64,000 nucleotides of DNA from Radiobacillus deserti. GTDB taxonomy: Bacteria; Bacillota; Bacilli; Bacillales; Amphibacillaceae. Each line of letters begins with the position of its first letter. The first letter of the stretch is position 1. The stretch lies in assembly GCF_007301515.1 (NCBI RefSeq), contig NZ_CP041666.1, positions 3,038,001 to 3,102,000 of the forward strand, in the 5' to 3' direction. A program made the translations under genes and the position numbers. The notes under the pieces are model-generated. The model ran no database searches. It worked only from the letters and a program-made list of their open reading frames with translations, and was not told the origin of the DNA. Shown piece after piece: positions 7,809-14,732 of this stretch.

Positions 7809-8741
7809 TTATCGACTCATGAATTTATTGACTAAGGCTCCCAAACCTTTAGCTGCTTTGACAGCATCCAGCCTCTTCATTGTTTTTTCATTAAAGCGAA
7901 TACTGCCTACAGCAATATTCTGCTCAAGATGACTAATTGATGTTGTGCCCGGGATGATTAAAGTATTATCAGTGTGTTGTAATAACCAAGCTAAACCAAC
8001 CTGCACCGGTGAAATACCCATTTCTTTTGCGACCTCTTGTACTACAGGATCGGCAGTGACCTTTGCTGAACCTGGCAGTCCTCCTCCGAGAGGGAAAAAT
8101 GGAACCCATGCTATTCCTTCCTTTTTACACAATTCAAGAACAGGTTCCTGACTGCGAGAAGTAAGGTTATATTGATTTTGTACACAGACAATTCCAGATG
8201 GTAATGCCTTCTCAAGCTCTTCAAGACTCACTGAACTTAAACCTATTGCTCCGAATAATCCTTCGTCTCTCATGGCAATCAACTCTGCCATTTGATCATC
8301 AAAATTTATCTTTTGACTTGGTTTCAAAGGAAATGTACCAGGTGCGATACGTCTGAAATTTACAATATTCAGATGATCTGTCTTCAGGCTTTTAAGGTTA
8401 TCCTGTATGTGCTGACGCAATTCTTCTGGACGTTGAGCTGGAAGCATAGGTAGAGGTCCCCTTTTGGTCGGTTTTGCACCGATTTTCGTAACAAATACAG
8501 CATCCTTCTCATTGCCCAATTCCTCTGCAAGATAACGATTAGCGATGCCGTTTCCGTAGAAATCTGCTGTATCAAAATGATTTACACCAAGCTCATAAGC
8601 TTTTCTCAAAATAGCTTTTGCATCTGCTTCTTCTTTTAGTTTGGGGAGCTGCATGGTTCCATAGCCCACTCTTGCTACTTCAATTTCTCCAAGGCTATAA
8701 GTTCCACCTGGGCGATTTGTGTTTTCATTTAAATTTGACAT
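7809..8741 (-). CDS. Aldo/keto reductase
   Basis: A 310-residue cytosolic oxidoreductase using NAD(P)H. The (beta/alpha)8 signature is clear: GVNHFDTADFYGNG (about 54-67, with the catalytic Asp and Tyr), the catalytic Lys in AVFVTKIG, and QNQYNL before the cofactor region. The C-terminal phosphate-binding part reads IIPGTTSISHLEQNI. It resembles bacterial oxidoreductases of the YdbC/AKR13 kind; the substrate is unknown. The gene is 89 bases downstream of, and codirectional with, a MarR regulator whose palindromic operator lies ahead of both. Induction by an electrophile or phenolic compound is a reasonable inference. Confidence 0.85.
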   Translation of the reverse strand: MSNLNENTNRPGGTYSLGEIEVARVGYGTMQLPKLKEEADAKAILRKAYELGVNHFDTADFYGNGIANRYLAEELGNEKDAVFVTKIGAKPTKRGPLPMLPAQRPEELRQHIQDNLKSLKTDHLNIVNFRRIAPGTFPLKPSQKINFDDQMAELIAMRDEGLFGAIGLSSVSLEELEKALPSGIVCVQNQYNLTSRSQEPVLELCKKEGIAWVPFFPLGGGLPGSAKVTADPVVQEVAKEMGISPVQVGLAWLLQHTDNTLIIPGTTSISHLEQNIAVGSIRFNEKTMKRLDAVKAAKGLGALVNKFMSR

Positions 8742-8801
8742 AATAATTCTCCTTTGTTTTTAGTATTTATTTTTTACACTGTAAACTATTAGGTATTTTT
8801 A

Positions 8802-8821
8802 AATGCAGGTTTCCCTGCATT
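8802..8821 (-). terminator. Short hairpin between marR-like gene and reductase
   Basis: AATGCAGG, a 4-base loop and CCTGCATT form an 8-bp stem 10 bases past the regulator stop. There is no long T run, so it may weaken rather than stop read-through into the reductase gene. Confidence 0.4.
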
Positions 8822-8830
8822 AGATACTCA

Positions 8831-9286
8831 CTAATTATTATTCTCAGACATGGCAGAAATAAGTTTTTGCATAAGTCTTATTATTTCTTTGGTTTCTTCT
8901 TCTCCAAGACTTTTAAATGCACCTACCATCATGTTGTACATGGATTTCAATTCTGACATGATATGTGCTTTTCCAGCATCTGTAATAGTGACAAGTATGT
9001 TTCTGCGATTTTCTTTGTCAATTTCTCGCTCAATCTTACCCTTTTTCTCAAGGGTTTTTAGAATAGATGATATGCGACCCTTAGTAGTATTCATTGTCTC
9101 ACTGAGATATGTCGGCGAAACAGGTCTCTCACTTTTAAGCAGAATTTTAAGCACAAAATTTTCCCCTTGGGAAATCCGGGCGATTTTTTCCGACACACTG
9201 AAATCATCACTTACCATAATCTTTTCAAAGGCATTGATTGCATCTATGACATATTCGGGTTCATCTGGACTTAATATATTATTCAT
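8831..9286 (-). CDS. MarR family transcriptional regulator
   Basis: About 151 residues with the winged-helix core of MarR proteins: SPTYLSETMNTTKGRISSIL as the recognition helix region and KTLEKKGKIEREIDKENRRNILVTITDAGK as the wing (D-x-x-x-R-R). It should bind DNA as a dimer and lose binding on ligand contact or thiol oxidation. The ATG at 9286 has GAAGAGGTGTTGAAA before it. A perfect palindrome at 9307-9326 covers the likely promoter, so autoregulation together with control of the downstream aldo/keto reductase is expected. Confidence 0.85.
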   Translation of the reverse strand: MNNILSPDEPEYVIDAINAFEKIMVSDDFSVSEKIARISQGENFVLKILLKSERPVSPTYLSETMNTTKGRISSILKTLEKKGKIEREIDKENRRNILVTITDAGKAHIMSELKSMYNMMVGAFKSLGEEETKEIIRLMQKLISAMSENNN

Positions 9287-9306
9287 TTTCAACACCTCTT
9301 CTACAG

Positions 9307-9326
9307 TTAACAGTTTATACTGTTAA
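9307..9326. promoter_or_regulatory. Palindromic operator of the MarR-type regulator
   Basis: TTAACAGT, a TTAT spacer and ACTGTTAA form a perfect 8-bp inverted repeat 20 bases ahead of the start codon. Its position and symmetry fit a MarR dimer site. ACACTGTAAACT at 8776-8787, ahead of the reductase, may be a half site. Confidence 0.7.
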
Positions 9327-9353
9327 GTTTTTATAGTCAATACCTTTCTTTTG

Positions 9354-9400
9354 TTAAAAGGACCGACTGCTTTTCACAATCGTACCCGCTATTTGAATTA
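9354..9400. repeat. Array junction repeat, CGACTG hairpin type
   Basis: TTGTTAAAAGGACCGACTGC, TTTT, CACAATCG, then the right box TACCCGCTATTTGAATTA. The stem CGACTG/CAATCG carries one mismatch. The same order as elsewhere (left box, hairpin, right box) is kept with a different hairpin sequence. Confidence 0.65.
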
Positions 9401-9430
9401 TAATGACCATCTTTCCACTTTAAGATAGCA

Positions 9431-9565
9431 TTATTTTTTATCTCTTATTTCTTCTAAAACTTGTATTATACGATTATTTTGTTTTTCAATTGATTTTAGC
9501 TTTTTCTCAATAATACTGGATGAAAAGAAAACAATGAGTAAGATTGCAATTCCAACAATATCCAA
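9431..9565 (-). CDS. Small membrane protein with a coiled tail
   Basis: A 44-residue protein starting at a TTG at 9565 behind a perfect AGGAGG. A single hydrophobic helix (IVGIAILLIVFFSSSII) is followed by a charged, probably helical tail (EKKLKSIEKQNNRIIQVLEE). No family is recognised. Good translation signals and composition make it likely to be real. It fills one slot of the array. Confidence 0.6.
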   Translation of the reverse strand: MDIVGIAILLIVFFSSSIIEKKLKSIEKQNNRIIQVLEEIRDKK

Positions 9566-9634
9566 ATTTATTCCTCCTAATGATTTTTACTATGTAATAA
9601 CCATTAAATCCGAGTCTATACTACTGTTTCAGAT

Positions 9635-9656
9635 AAGCCACTCGTTAGTTAATATT
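9635..9656. repeat. Array junction box
   Basis: AGCCACTCGTTAGTTAATAT, a right-box relative, ends six bases from the stop of the deaminase-like gene. No hairpin is evident. Confidence 0.5.
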
Positions 9657-9661
9657 TAAAA

Positions 9662-10063
9662 TTACTCTTCATAGGCTTTATACCAATGATAAGGTTGTAT
9701 TTCTTTTAATGTTTTATAATCTAATTTACCATTTGGATTAGTTACAGCGGCTTTTACATTTTCTCCCCAGTAAAAAAGTCTTTCTTGACATACACCACAG
9801 GGAGTTAAGACTGTAAATTCAGCATTTTCATCTTCCCTTACAACACAAACAGTATGTGTGACCCTAGTATTAAGTTTATGTGCTTCAAGAATCGCACCTG
9901 TTTCAATACATAATTCAGTTGAAGCATTGATAACGTCTGGTGATACACTTGTTAAGATTTGATCATCTTCAGTATACATCGCTGCGGCACCACCCCAACC
10001 GGAAGGGTATCTTTTTTCTATCAAATCTATTGCTGCTTGGTAAAGTTTTTGTTCAATGTTCAT
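9662..10063 (-). CDS. Cytidine deaminase-like zinc hydrolase
   Basis: A 133-residue protein of the cytidine deaminase fold. The zinc site is visible as TELCIETGAILEAH (C-x-E form of the first ligand motif) and TPCGVCQERLFYWG (PCxxC). The usual His/Cys-Ala-Glu is Cys-Ile-Glu here, so the proton-shuttling Glu is kept. Family members deaminate cytidine, deoxycytidine or nucleoside antibiotics such as blasticidin S; which applies is unknown. The start at 10063 has AAGGAGAATAAG upstream. A single-gene unit of the array. Confidence 0.75.
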   Translation of the reverse strand: MNIEQKLYQAAIDLIEKRYPSGWGGAAAMYTEDDQILTSVSPDVINASTELCIETGAILEAHKLNTRVTHTVCVVREDENAEFTVLTPCGVCQERLFYWGENVKAAVTNPNGKLDYKTLKEIQPYHWYKAYEE

Positions 10064-10160
10064 CTTCTTATTCTCCTTGAATCTTCGCTCTAATGATACC
10101 TTAACAGAATTTTGTTTGTTGCACTAAACTTCCCTCTATATAGAAAGGTGGATACCTTGT

Positions 10161-10188
10161 AAGAATTCGCTCTCGTTAGCTCATTAAC
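10161..10188. repeat. Array junction box
   Basis: AAGAATTCGCTCTCGTTAGC followed by TCATTAAC resembles the right box. It ends 20 bases from the stop of the DinB-type gene. Confidence 0.4.
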
Positions 10189-10208
10189 AAATCAGGTCAT
10201 CCTCACAC

Positions 10209-10910
10209 TTATCCCAATTTCCTCATCTTCTTATGGAGTTTGTCCTTTATACGAATGCATTTATTTAAGTGTAGAAGTATATGCCTTGTAGCAGGCATCA
10301 GAATTAAACCTGCAATGTCTTTTTTGCTCCAGTATTCAGCTAACCATTTAGATTTTGACATTACTGCATTTTCATCAAATAACCGTTTAATTCTGTTTGG
10401 TTCAACTTTCATCTTAAATTGTTCAGGGCTTACCAAAGAAATAATTTCTTGTGTACGATTACCGACTGCTTCTCTATATTCTAATAATGAATTAAAATCA
10501 ATTTTTGAGCTTAATACAGCAATGTCTTCTTCACTCATATCATTTCCAGAATGAAGAAAAGAGATGTTCATTTTCTCAAGCCAGTTTGCAGTATGAAGAA
10601 CTTGTTGTTTATCAATGACTAATATATTCATCGTCATATCTTCAATACGGGTAATATGCCAAAGATGCCACGCAATAGAATTTCTAGTATCAGGATTTGA
10701 AACTGGATATTGTCTAAATACTTTTTCATCCAAGTCACTCACTAATTCATCTGCTAAGGTTACATTCAAATTACTAATTGAGGAAGAGTGAAGAAAAGAA
10801 TGCAATGATAAGAATAATTCGATTGCTTCATTATGTTTTTCTGGACTTAACAGAATTTCTCTAAATTTTTTATGGTTTTCATTCCAAATTTTACGTTGAT
10901 CTTTATCCAC
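10209..10910 (-). CDS. DinB superfamily protein
   Basis: A 233-residue all-helical protein with the DinB/YfiT four-helix-bundle pattern. SIAWHLWHITRIED (about residues 78-91) supplies a metal-binding His, and MPATRHILLHLNKC near the C-terminus supplies another. Members are metal-binding proteins often linked to thiol transfer (bacillithiol S-transferases) or stress, but most are uncharacterised. The start at 10910 is a GTG or nearby codon behind AGATG; the N-terminus is uncertain by a few residues. It is one slot of the array and is unlike the other DinB protein at 28352. Confidence 0.65.
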   Translation of the reverse strand: MDKDQRKIWNENHKKFREILLSPEKHNEAIELFLSLHSFLHSSSISNLNVTLADELVSDLDEKVFRQYPVSNPDTRNSIAWHLWHITRIEDMTMNILVIDKQQVLHTANWLEKMNISFLHSGNDMSEEDIAVLSSKIDFNSLLEYREAVGNRTQEIISLVSPEQFKMKVEPNRIKRLFDENAVMSKSKWLAEYWSKKDIAGLILMPATRHILLHLNKCIRIKDKLHKKMRKLG

Positions 10911-10931
10911 TCAAAACATCTCCCCATATAA

Positions 10932-11052
10932 TTTTAATTACAACTATTCACATTGATTTTAACATAAAATTCCAATAAACGTTGTCGCTTCAAGAAAAAA
11001 GGAACGCCGATTGACGTTCCTCTTGTTTAACTCTTGCACCCTTTAGTTGAAA
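10932..11052. repeat. Junction repeat, GGAACG hairpin type, copy C
   Basis: ATTTTAATTACAACTATTCA, TTTTAACATAAAATTCCAA, the invariant hairpin GGAACGCCGATTGACGTTCC, TCTTGTTTAACTC and right box GCACCCTTTAGTTGAAAAG. The left box is degenerate compared with copies A and B. Confidence 0.85.
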
Positions 11053-11077
11053 AGTTTAACCTTAACAATCTACAATC

Positions 11078-11349
11078 TTATGCAGTTGGTTCTACCATTT
11101 GTGACATCAGTAAGGCGAAAATGAAAAATACCCCACTTCCTATGGAGACTAATATTGCAAAAATTGCAAGGGAATTTTTTCCGTATTTTTAAAAAGAGAA
11201 AAAACACCAAAAATCAAAGATAAAATAATAGACAACGCAACAAGAAAAACACCAAAATCAGGATGGATTCTTATTATTCCATATATCAGCGCAAAGAAAA
11301 AAGGCATAGAAAAGATACTTAAAAGTAATGACCAGTAGCTTATCAACAT
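11078..11349 (-). pseudogene. Three-helix membrane protein gene with an indel
   Basis: From 11349 the frame encodes two hydrophobic helices (SLLLSIFSMPFFFALIYGII, FLVALSIILSLIFGVFSLF), then shifts. In the neighbouring frame a third helix (SLAIFAILVSIGSGVFFIFA) continues to a stop at 11078. Adding one base to the run of five at 11187-11191 restores a single protein of about 90 residues, SLFKKYGKNSLAIF across the joint. The family is unknown. It is broken in the same way as the gene at 1283-1607. Confidence 0.6.
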
Positions 11350-11351
11350 TT

Positions 11352-11514
11352 CTGCCTAATAGTTAAGAAAGGATTGAAACTCTTCCACAAACGTTACTTT
11401 TTTCTTCTAAACTAAAAGATATTATAAACTTATTCTTTTCAACTTTTCTTCCTTGTTACTTCAACCAAAAAAGACGAATCCCCTTGTTTAACATTGGTAC
11501 CCTTTAATTTAAGT
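11352..11514. repeat. Long composite array junction repeat (copy 2)
   Basis: Nearly the same as 1701-1862 over its whole length: CTGCCTAATAGTTAAG, AGGATTGAAACTCTTCCACA, the shared AT-rich middle, CTTGTTACTTCAACC, GACGAATCC to ACATTGGTACC, and right box CTTTAATTTAAGTG. The next 215 bases up to the Nudix gene hold no recognisable gene. Confidence 0.75.
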
Positions 11515-11731
11515 GTGTCATTTCACATTCTATTATTACTTCGAACCTTCGTTACTATTGGAAAAGTATTCCCACACCCTCAAAGTAAACCAAAAGAGGA
11601 AAACAGATAAAACGTCACAATCTATTTTACTTTTTAAAACCTAATTCTCTATATGATTAATCAATGCAATTAACACCTTCTGTTGTGTTCTTACAAGATT
11701 TTTATATAGTTTGTTTATTTGCACGTTACAT

Positions 11732-12250
11732 TTAAAGACGAATAGACCCATAATGATGTCTACCCTCAAAAAGAAACGCAATGATACTTTCATAATAGGG
11801 TATAAATGTTTCAAGTTCGATGAGCTTTAAAATTTCCTCTTTAGAAGCCCATTTGACTGCTTTTACCTCTTCAGTCTGCAATGTCAAATCTTTCAAATCG
11901 TAATCATATTTAAGTAAATAGTAGTCATCAAAGCCACGCTCAAAGTTAATAGTAAGATGTGGACGTATCTTTTCAAAGTTATAATGAATCCCCAACTCCT
12001 CAAATAACTCTCGTGAAGCCGCCTGCTGACTTGTATCGCCTGCAATCGCACTACCACCACAAGTGATGTCCCAAAGGTTCGGCCATCCTTGCTTAAAGGG
12101 TTGACGCTGTTGAATGAGCATCTCTCCTTTTGAATTAAATATACATACGTGTACTACTAAATGAAATTCGTCAGATGTCATTTCGTCTCCACGAGTTATT
12201 TGTTTTTTTATTTTATTACGATGCTTATCATATAGATCCCACTTTTCCAT
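11732..12250 (-). CDS. Nudix hydrolase (IDI/YfcD-like)
   Basis: A 172-residue protein. The Nudix box reads GGSAIAGDTSQQAASREL then FEELGI, matching Gx5Ex7REUxEExGU except that the first Glu is Asp. The N-terminal layout (WDLYDKHRNKIKK...FHLVVHVCIF..KGEMLIQQRQ) resembles isopentenyl-diphosphate-isomerase-like Nudix proteins such as YfcD, which carry the D-x-N/H-R-N motif. It should hydrolyse a nucleoside-diphosphate-linked substrate with Mg2+ in the cytosol; the substrate is unknown. The start ATG at 12250 follows AAAGGGGTTAAGCA. Confidence 0.75.
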   Translation of the reverse strand: MEKWDLYDKHRNKIKKQITRGDEMTSDEFHLVVHVCIFNSKGEMLIQQRQPFKQGWPNLWDITCGGSAIAGDTSQQAASRELFEELGIHYNFEKIRPHLTINFERGFDDYYLLKYDYDLKDLTLQTEEVKAVKWASKEEILKLIELETFIPYYESIIAFLFEGRHHYGSIRL

Positions 12251-12286
12251 TGCTTAACCCCTTTTTAAAAATTCTGTCGTAGACAA

Positions 12287-12355
12287 ACCTGCTATTTACT
12301 TCAACAGAAAAGGTACTAATCCTTCATTGATCAGCACCTTCATCCATCGCAGTAA
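12287..12355. repeat. Array junction repeat, last recognised copy of the main array
   Basis: Left box CCTGCTATTTACTTCAACAG, then hairpin arms GGTACTAATC and GATCAGCACC (two mismatches), then CATCCATCGCAGTAATAACC as a weak right box. The next gene reads in the opposite direction, so this seems to be the right edge of the minus-strand array. 12356-12517 otherwise holds only the leader of that gene. Confidence 0.65.
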
Positions 12356-12517
12356 TAACCAATAATTTTGGTTTACCTCCTATTTGTTAATCAAATCATC
12401 AATAGTGCCAAAAATGTTTGTATGCAAGTCTAGAATTCGCGTTTGCGAAATAAGATGTAATGATGGATTGGTCCAAGTCATATTATTTTGATAACTAAAA
12501 TTATTGGGGGTCTTTTA

Positions 12518-12862
12518 GTGAAAAAATATTTGTTATATGGTGTTTGTTCTGTGTTAATTATTATTATAGCGTTTTTTTTAGTTAAACAAATCCCGTTAAT
12601 GATACATTCCCATATAGCACAAGAAGCCCATGAGAAAATTGAGGATTCTGGTGTAAGTATGGATATAAAAGAACATTTAAAAAACGAGGGGTTTTCAGAG
12701 TACTCTGTTATGCAATATTCTTCATTAGAGGACATTCAATTAATATTTAGTGGTTCAACGAAACTTAAAGATGAAGAAAAATCAAACATCAAACAAATTG
12801 TTCAAAACGTCGCAAAAGACAATGGGTTTGATCCACATTCCTTTAACATCAAATTTGAATAG
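12518..12862 (+). CDS. Small membrane-anchored or secreted protein, unknown
   Basis: About 114 residues from a GTG at 12518 behind GGGGG at 12506-12510. An N-terminal hydrophobic helix (LLYGVCSVLIIIIAFFLV) acts as an uncleaved anchor or signal. The rest is polar (EAHEKIEDSGVSMDIKEHLK) and probably outside the membrane. No family recognised. It is the first plus-strand gene in the window. The 130 bases after it lead to a hairpin at 12992. Confidence 0.65.
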   Translation: MKKYLLYGVCSVLIIIIAFFLVKQIPLMIHSHIAQEAHEKIEDSGVSMDIKEHLKNEGFSEYSVMQYSSLEDIQLIFSGSTKLKDEEKSNIKQIVQNVAKDNGFDPHSFNIKFE

Positions 12863-12991
12863 CTTAAACAAGAGGAAGAACTAACACCCCTATAACTTTG
12901 AACGGTTCATCATACTTACTGTTTAAATAAGAACATATCTGAATAACAATCCATAACTTTGTAATAAATCGTGAACTAGTAAAGAGAAAAT

Positions 12992-13030
12992 ACGACAAAA
13001 CGATCACCTTAAAACGGTGATCGTCTTTTA
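12992..13030. repeat. GATCACC hairpin repeat, copy 1; terminator-like
   Basis: ACGACAAAACGATCACC, a 7-base loop, GGTGATCGTCTTTTA. The stem is 9 bp and perfect and is followed by T-rich DNA, so it can end the plus-strand gene before it. Related hairpins with the same flank (ACAAAACRATCA) lie at 26637, 28198 and 38127, all in the same orientation and each 3' of a minus-strand gene. Confidence 0.65.
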
Positions 13031-13059
13031 TGAGGGGGGTATTTTGTTAACAAAGTGAA

Positions 13060-13674
13060 TTACAATTTGTTTTCAGTTGTTCTCCAAACTGGTAGGAAAA
13101 ATTTATTATTAAGGATAATCAAGAGCAAAGCTCCACACATTAATGTACACAAAGTGCTAATGCCTCTCGCAAAAGGTAGGAGGAAATATAAAAAGAATGT
13201 GAAACTAAAAAGCAAGTCAAGGATTACTATTTTCTTGGGGCCAGATTTTCTATGAAAGTAATCCCTTGAAGACCAGAGTATTAAGCCCAACCCAAGAATA
13301 AATAGTGATCCCCAATACCAATTAAGCGTTAAATCTCTTTGATCAGAATAGGCACCAATTCCGCCTAGAAAGGATATTAAGGTAAGAATTCGACCATAGA
13401 AAGCTGATAATTGCATTTTTTTATCCTTATTCATTTGCTCCATCCTGCTTATCTCGCTCTTCTTGTCCTTTATACATGTTTCAGGTGCTATTATTTCATT
13501 GACTTCACAGTTAAATAGTTCAGCTAGTTTTATTAGATTATTTGTAGATGGTTCTGATTGATCCGTTTCCCATTTTGAGACTGCTTGTCTACTAACGTTT
13601 AGTTTTTCAGCCACATACTCTTGTGAAAATTTCAAGGATACTCTTTTATTTCTAATATTAATTCCTAATGACAT
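13060..13674 (-). CDS. Xre-family regulator with C-terminal membrane domain
   Basis: About 204 residues. The N-terminal helix-turn-helix (residues 5-60: IRNKRVSLKFSQEYVAEKLN, VSRQAVSKWETDQSEPS) is a typical Cro/CI-type domain. Residues 85-200 contain four hydrophobic helices (ILTLISFLGGIGAY, WGSLFILGLGLILW, IVILDLLFSFTFFLYFLLPF, LCTLMCGALLLIIL), so the DNA-binding part is tethered to the membrane. This architecture is common in Bacilli and the regulated genes are usually nearby. The start is the ATG at 13674; the site AAGGGA is somewhat far upstream. Confidence 0.75.
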   Translation of the reverse strand: MSLGINIRNKRVSLKFSQEYVAEKLNVSRQAVSKWETDQSEPSTNNLIKLAELFNCEVNEIIAPETCIKDKKSEISRMEQMNKDKKMQLSAFYGRILTLISFLGGIGAYSDQRDLTLNWYWGSLFILGLGLILWSSRDYFHRKSGPKKIVILDLLFSFTFFLYFLLPFARGISTLCTLMCGALLLIILNNKFFLPVWRTTENKL

Positions 13675-13744
13675 CAATCAACATTCCCTTCCATTCAAGT
13701 CACTGTCATCGTATAATTTTCACTGGTTGCTTACCACCAACTAA

Positions 13745-13765
13745 AGCGCAACTATTGGTTGCGCT
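13745..13765. terminator. Perfect GCGCAAC hairpin
   Basis: AGCGCAAC, TATTG, GTTGCGCT: a perfect 8-bp stem placed 11 bases beyond the stop of the membrane gene at 13776. On the minus strand it is followed by TTTAGTTGGTGG. The CACCAACTAAAG flank also resembles a junction box in the opposite sense. Confidence 0.5.
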
Positions 13766-13775
13766 GCTCAAAACA

Positions 13776-14092
13776 TCAAAATTCATCAGGTAAAAAGCGC
13801 GGTATCATAAAGAATAATACAGGTAACAGAATTAGTCCTATTAAGCCACTATATTTTAATTGGCTGGTTTCATTTTTGTAGGAAGCAGGAAAAATGGATA
13901 ATATGGAAATCCAAGCAATGCAACTCCTATGTATAGAAATCGATAATATTTGATCGTTGAATGATCATAATATAAATCAATATAAAAAAAGATAAAAAAC
14001 AAGAAGTAAGATAAAGTAATAGAAATGAACGAGATAGACAAACGAAGGAATAACCAATTGTTATTCAATGCAATCATTTTATACTGCCTCAT
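13776..14092 (-). pseudogene. Membrane protein gene with an A-run frameshift
   Basis: The ATG at 14092 overlaps the stop of the preceding gene (TAATG), implying translational coupling. Two hydrophobic helices are read (FLRLSISFISITLSYFLFFI, FLYIGVALLGFPYYPFFLL), and then the frame stops at 13856. Adding one A to the A5 run near 13874 gives TKNETSQLKYSG and a third helix (LIGLILLLPVLFFMI) ending at 13776, about 105 residues in all. It is probably an intact gene with a sequencing indel or a recent pseudogene. Function unknown. Confidence 0.55.
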
Positions 14093-14604
14093 TAAAATCG
14101 ACTCGATAACCAAAATACATAGGTAATACCTGCAAAAAGAGTGGGTGCAATCACGCTATCCAAGTTTTCTGTCTCCATTACGATCTTCGAATGGAACAAA
14201 AATCCAGTAGATTTAGTTTCCCCAACCTGTTTGTCATTTATAGTAATGACTCCGTTTCCTTTCCATGTTGCTTGAATTGAGAGTTCAGAGGACTGGTCAA
14301 GCTTTACATGGATTCGGTGTTTTTTCTTTATCCTTTTTTCCATCGCCATTTCGGCTATGACCAATTCATCTTTGTATATGCTCCAGCGATCTCCACGATC
14401 CAATGCTGCCGATTCTTTCTCTATTTTGTAGTTTTCTTCTCTAGAGGAGACCTTTATATTAATATTATCAATTGGATTTCCTAAAATTCTTTCCTCCTGT
14501 GAATGAAACCAACGTGCCATTTCTCCTATTTTTTCTCCATCTCTTTCTATTGTTATTTCTTTGGTTGTAACACCAATTTGTGGGCGATTAAAGATAATTT
14601 TCAT
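14092..14604 (-). CDS. Tubby/LURP-like protein, unknown function
   Basis: A 170-residue protein from the ATG at 14604 (GAGAGGA upstream; the longer frame to 14700 adds nothing family-like). Beta-strand-rich segments (QIGVTTKEITIERDGEKIGE, WSIYKDELVIAEMAMEKRI, IQATWKGNGVITINDKQVGE) and a hydrophobic C-terminus (SVIAPTLFAGITYVFWLS) resemble the tubby-like beta-barrel proteins of Bacilli. It is coupled to the downstream membrane gene by a TAATG overlap, so the two products may act together. The family call is tentative. Confidence 0.5.
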   Translation of the reverse strand: MKIIFNRPQIGVTTKEITIERDGEKIGEMARWFHSQEERILGNPIDNINIKVSSREENYKIEKESAALDRGDRWSIYKDELVIAEMAMEKRIKKKHRIHVKLDQSSELSIQATWKGNGVITINDKQVGETKSTGFLFHSKIVMETENLDSVIAPTLFAGITYVFWLSSRF

Positions 14605-14732
14605 ATGTGAAATCCTCTCATGATATAGGACCTGATATAGGACCTTAAATCTACTAAGTTTTATTGGAGTTATTGTACTACCAATCACTTCTAAATACAC
14701 GAACCAGTAATGGATCGTATCGTCATTTCTTT

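Noticed and set aside
7809..9286. MarR and aldo/keto reductase as two separate array units
   Set aside because: No junction box lies between them and they share an operator, so they are better read as one two-gene unit.
11515..11731. 27-codon frame after the Nudix gene (QINKLYKNLVRTQQKVLIAL)
   Set aside because: Too short, with no binding site and no support beyond an open frame.
199..12355. CRISPR array as an explanation of the repeats
   Set aside because: The repeats vary in sequence, are 40-160 bases long and are separated by whole genes, with no regular spacers or cas genes.
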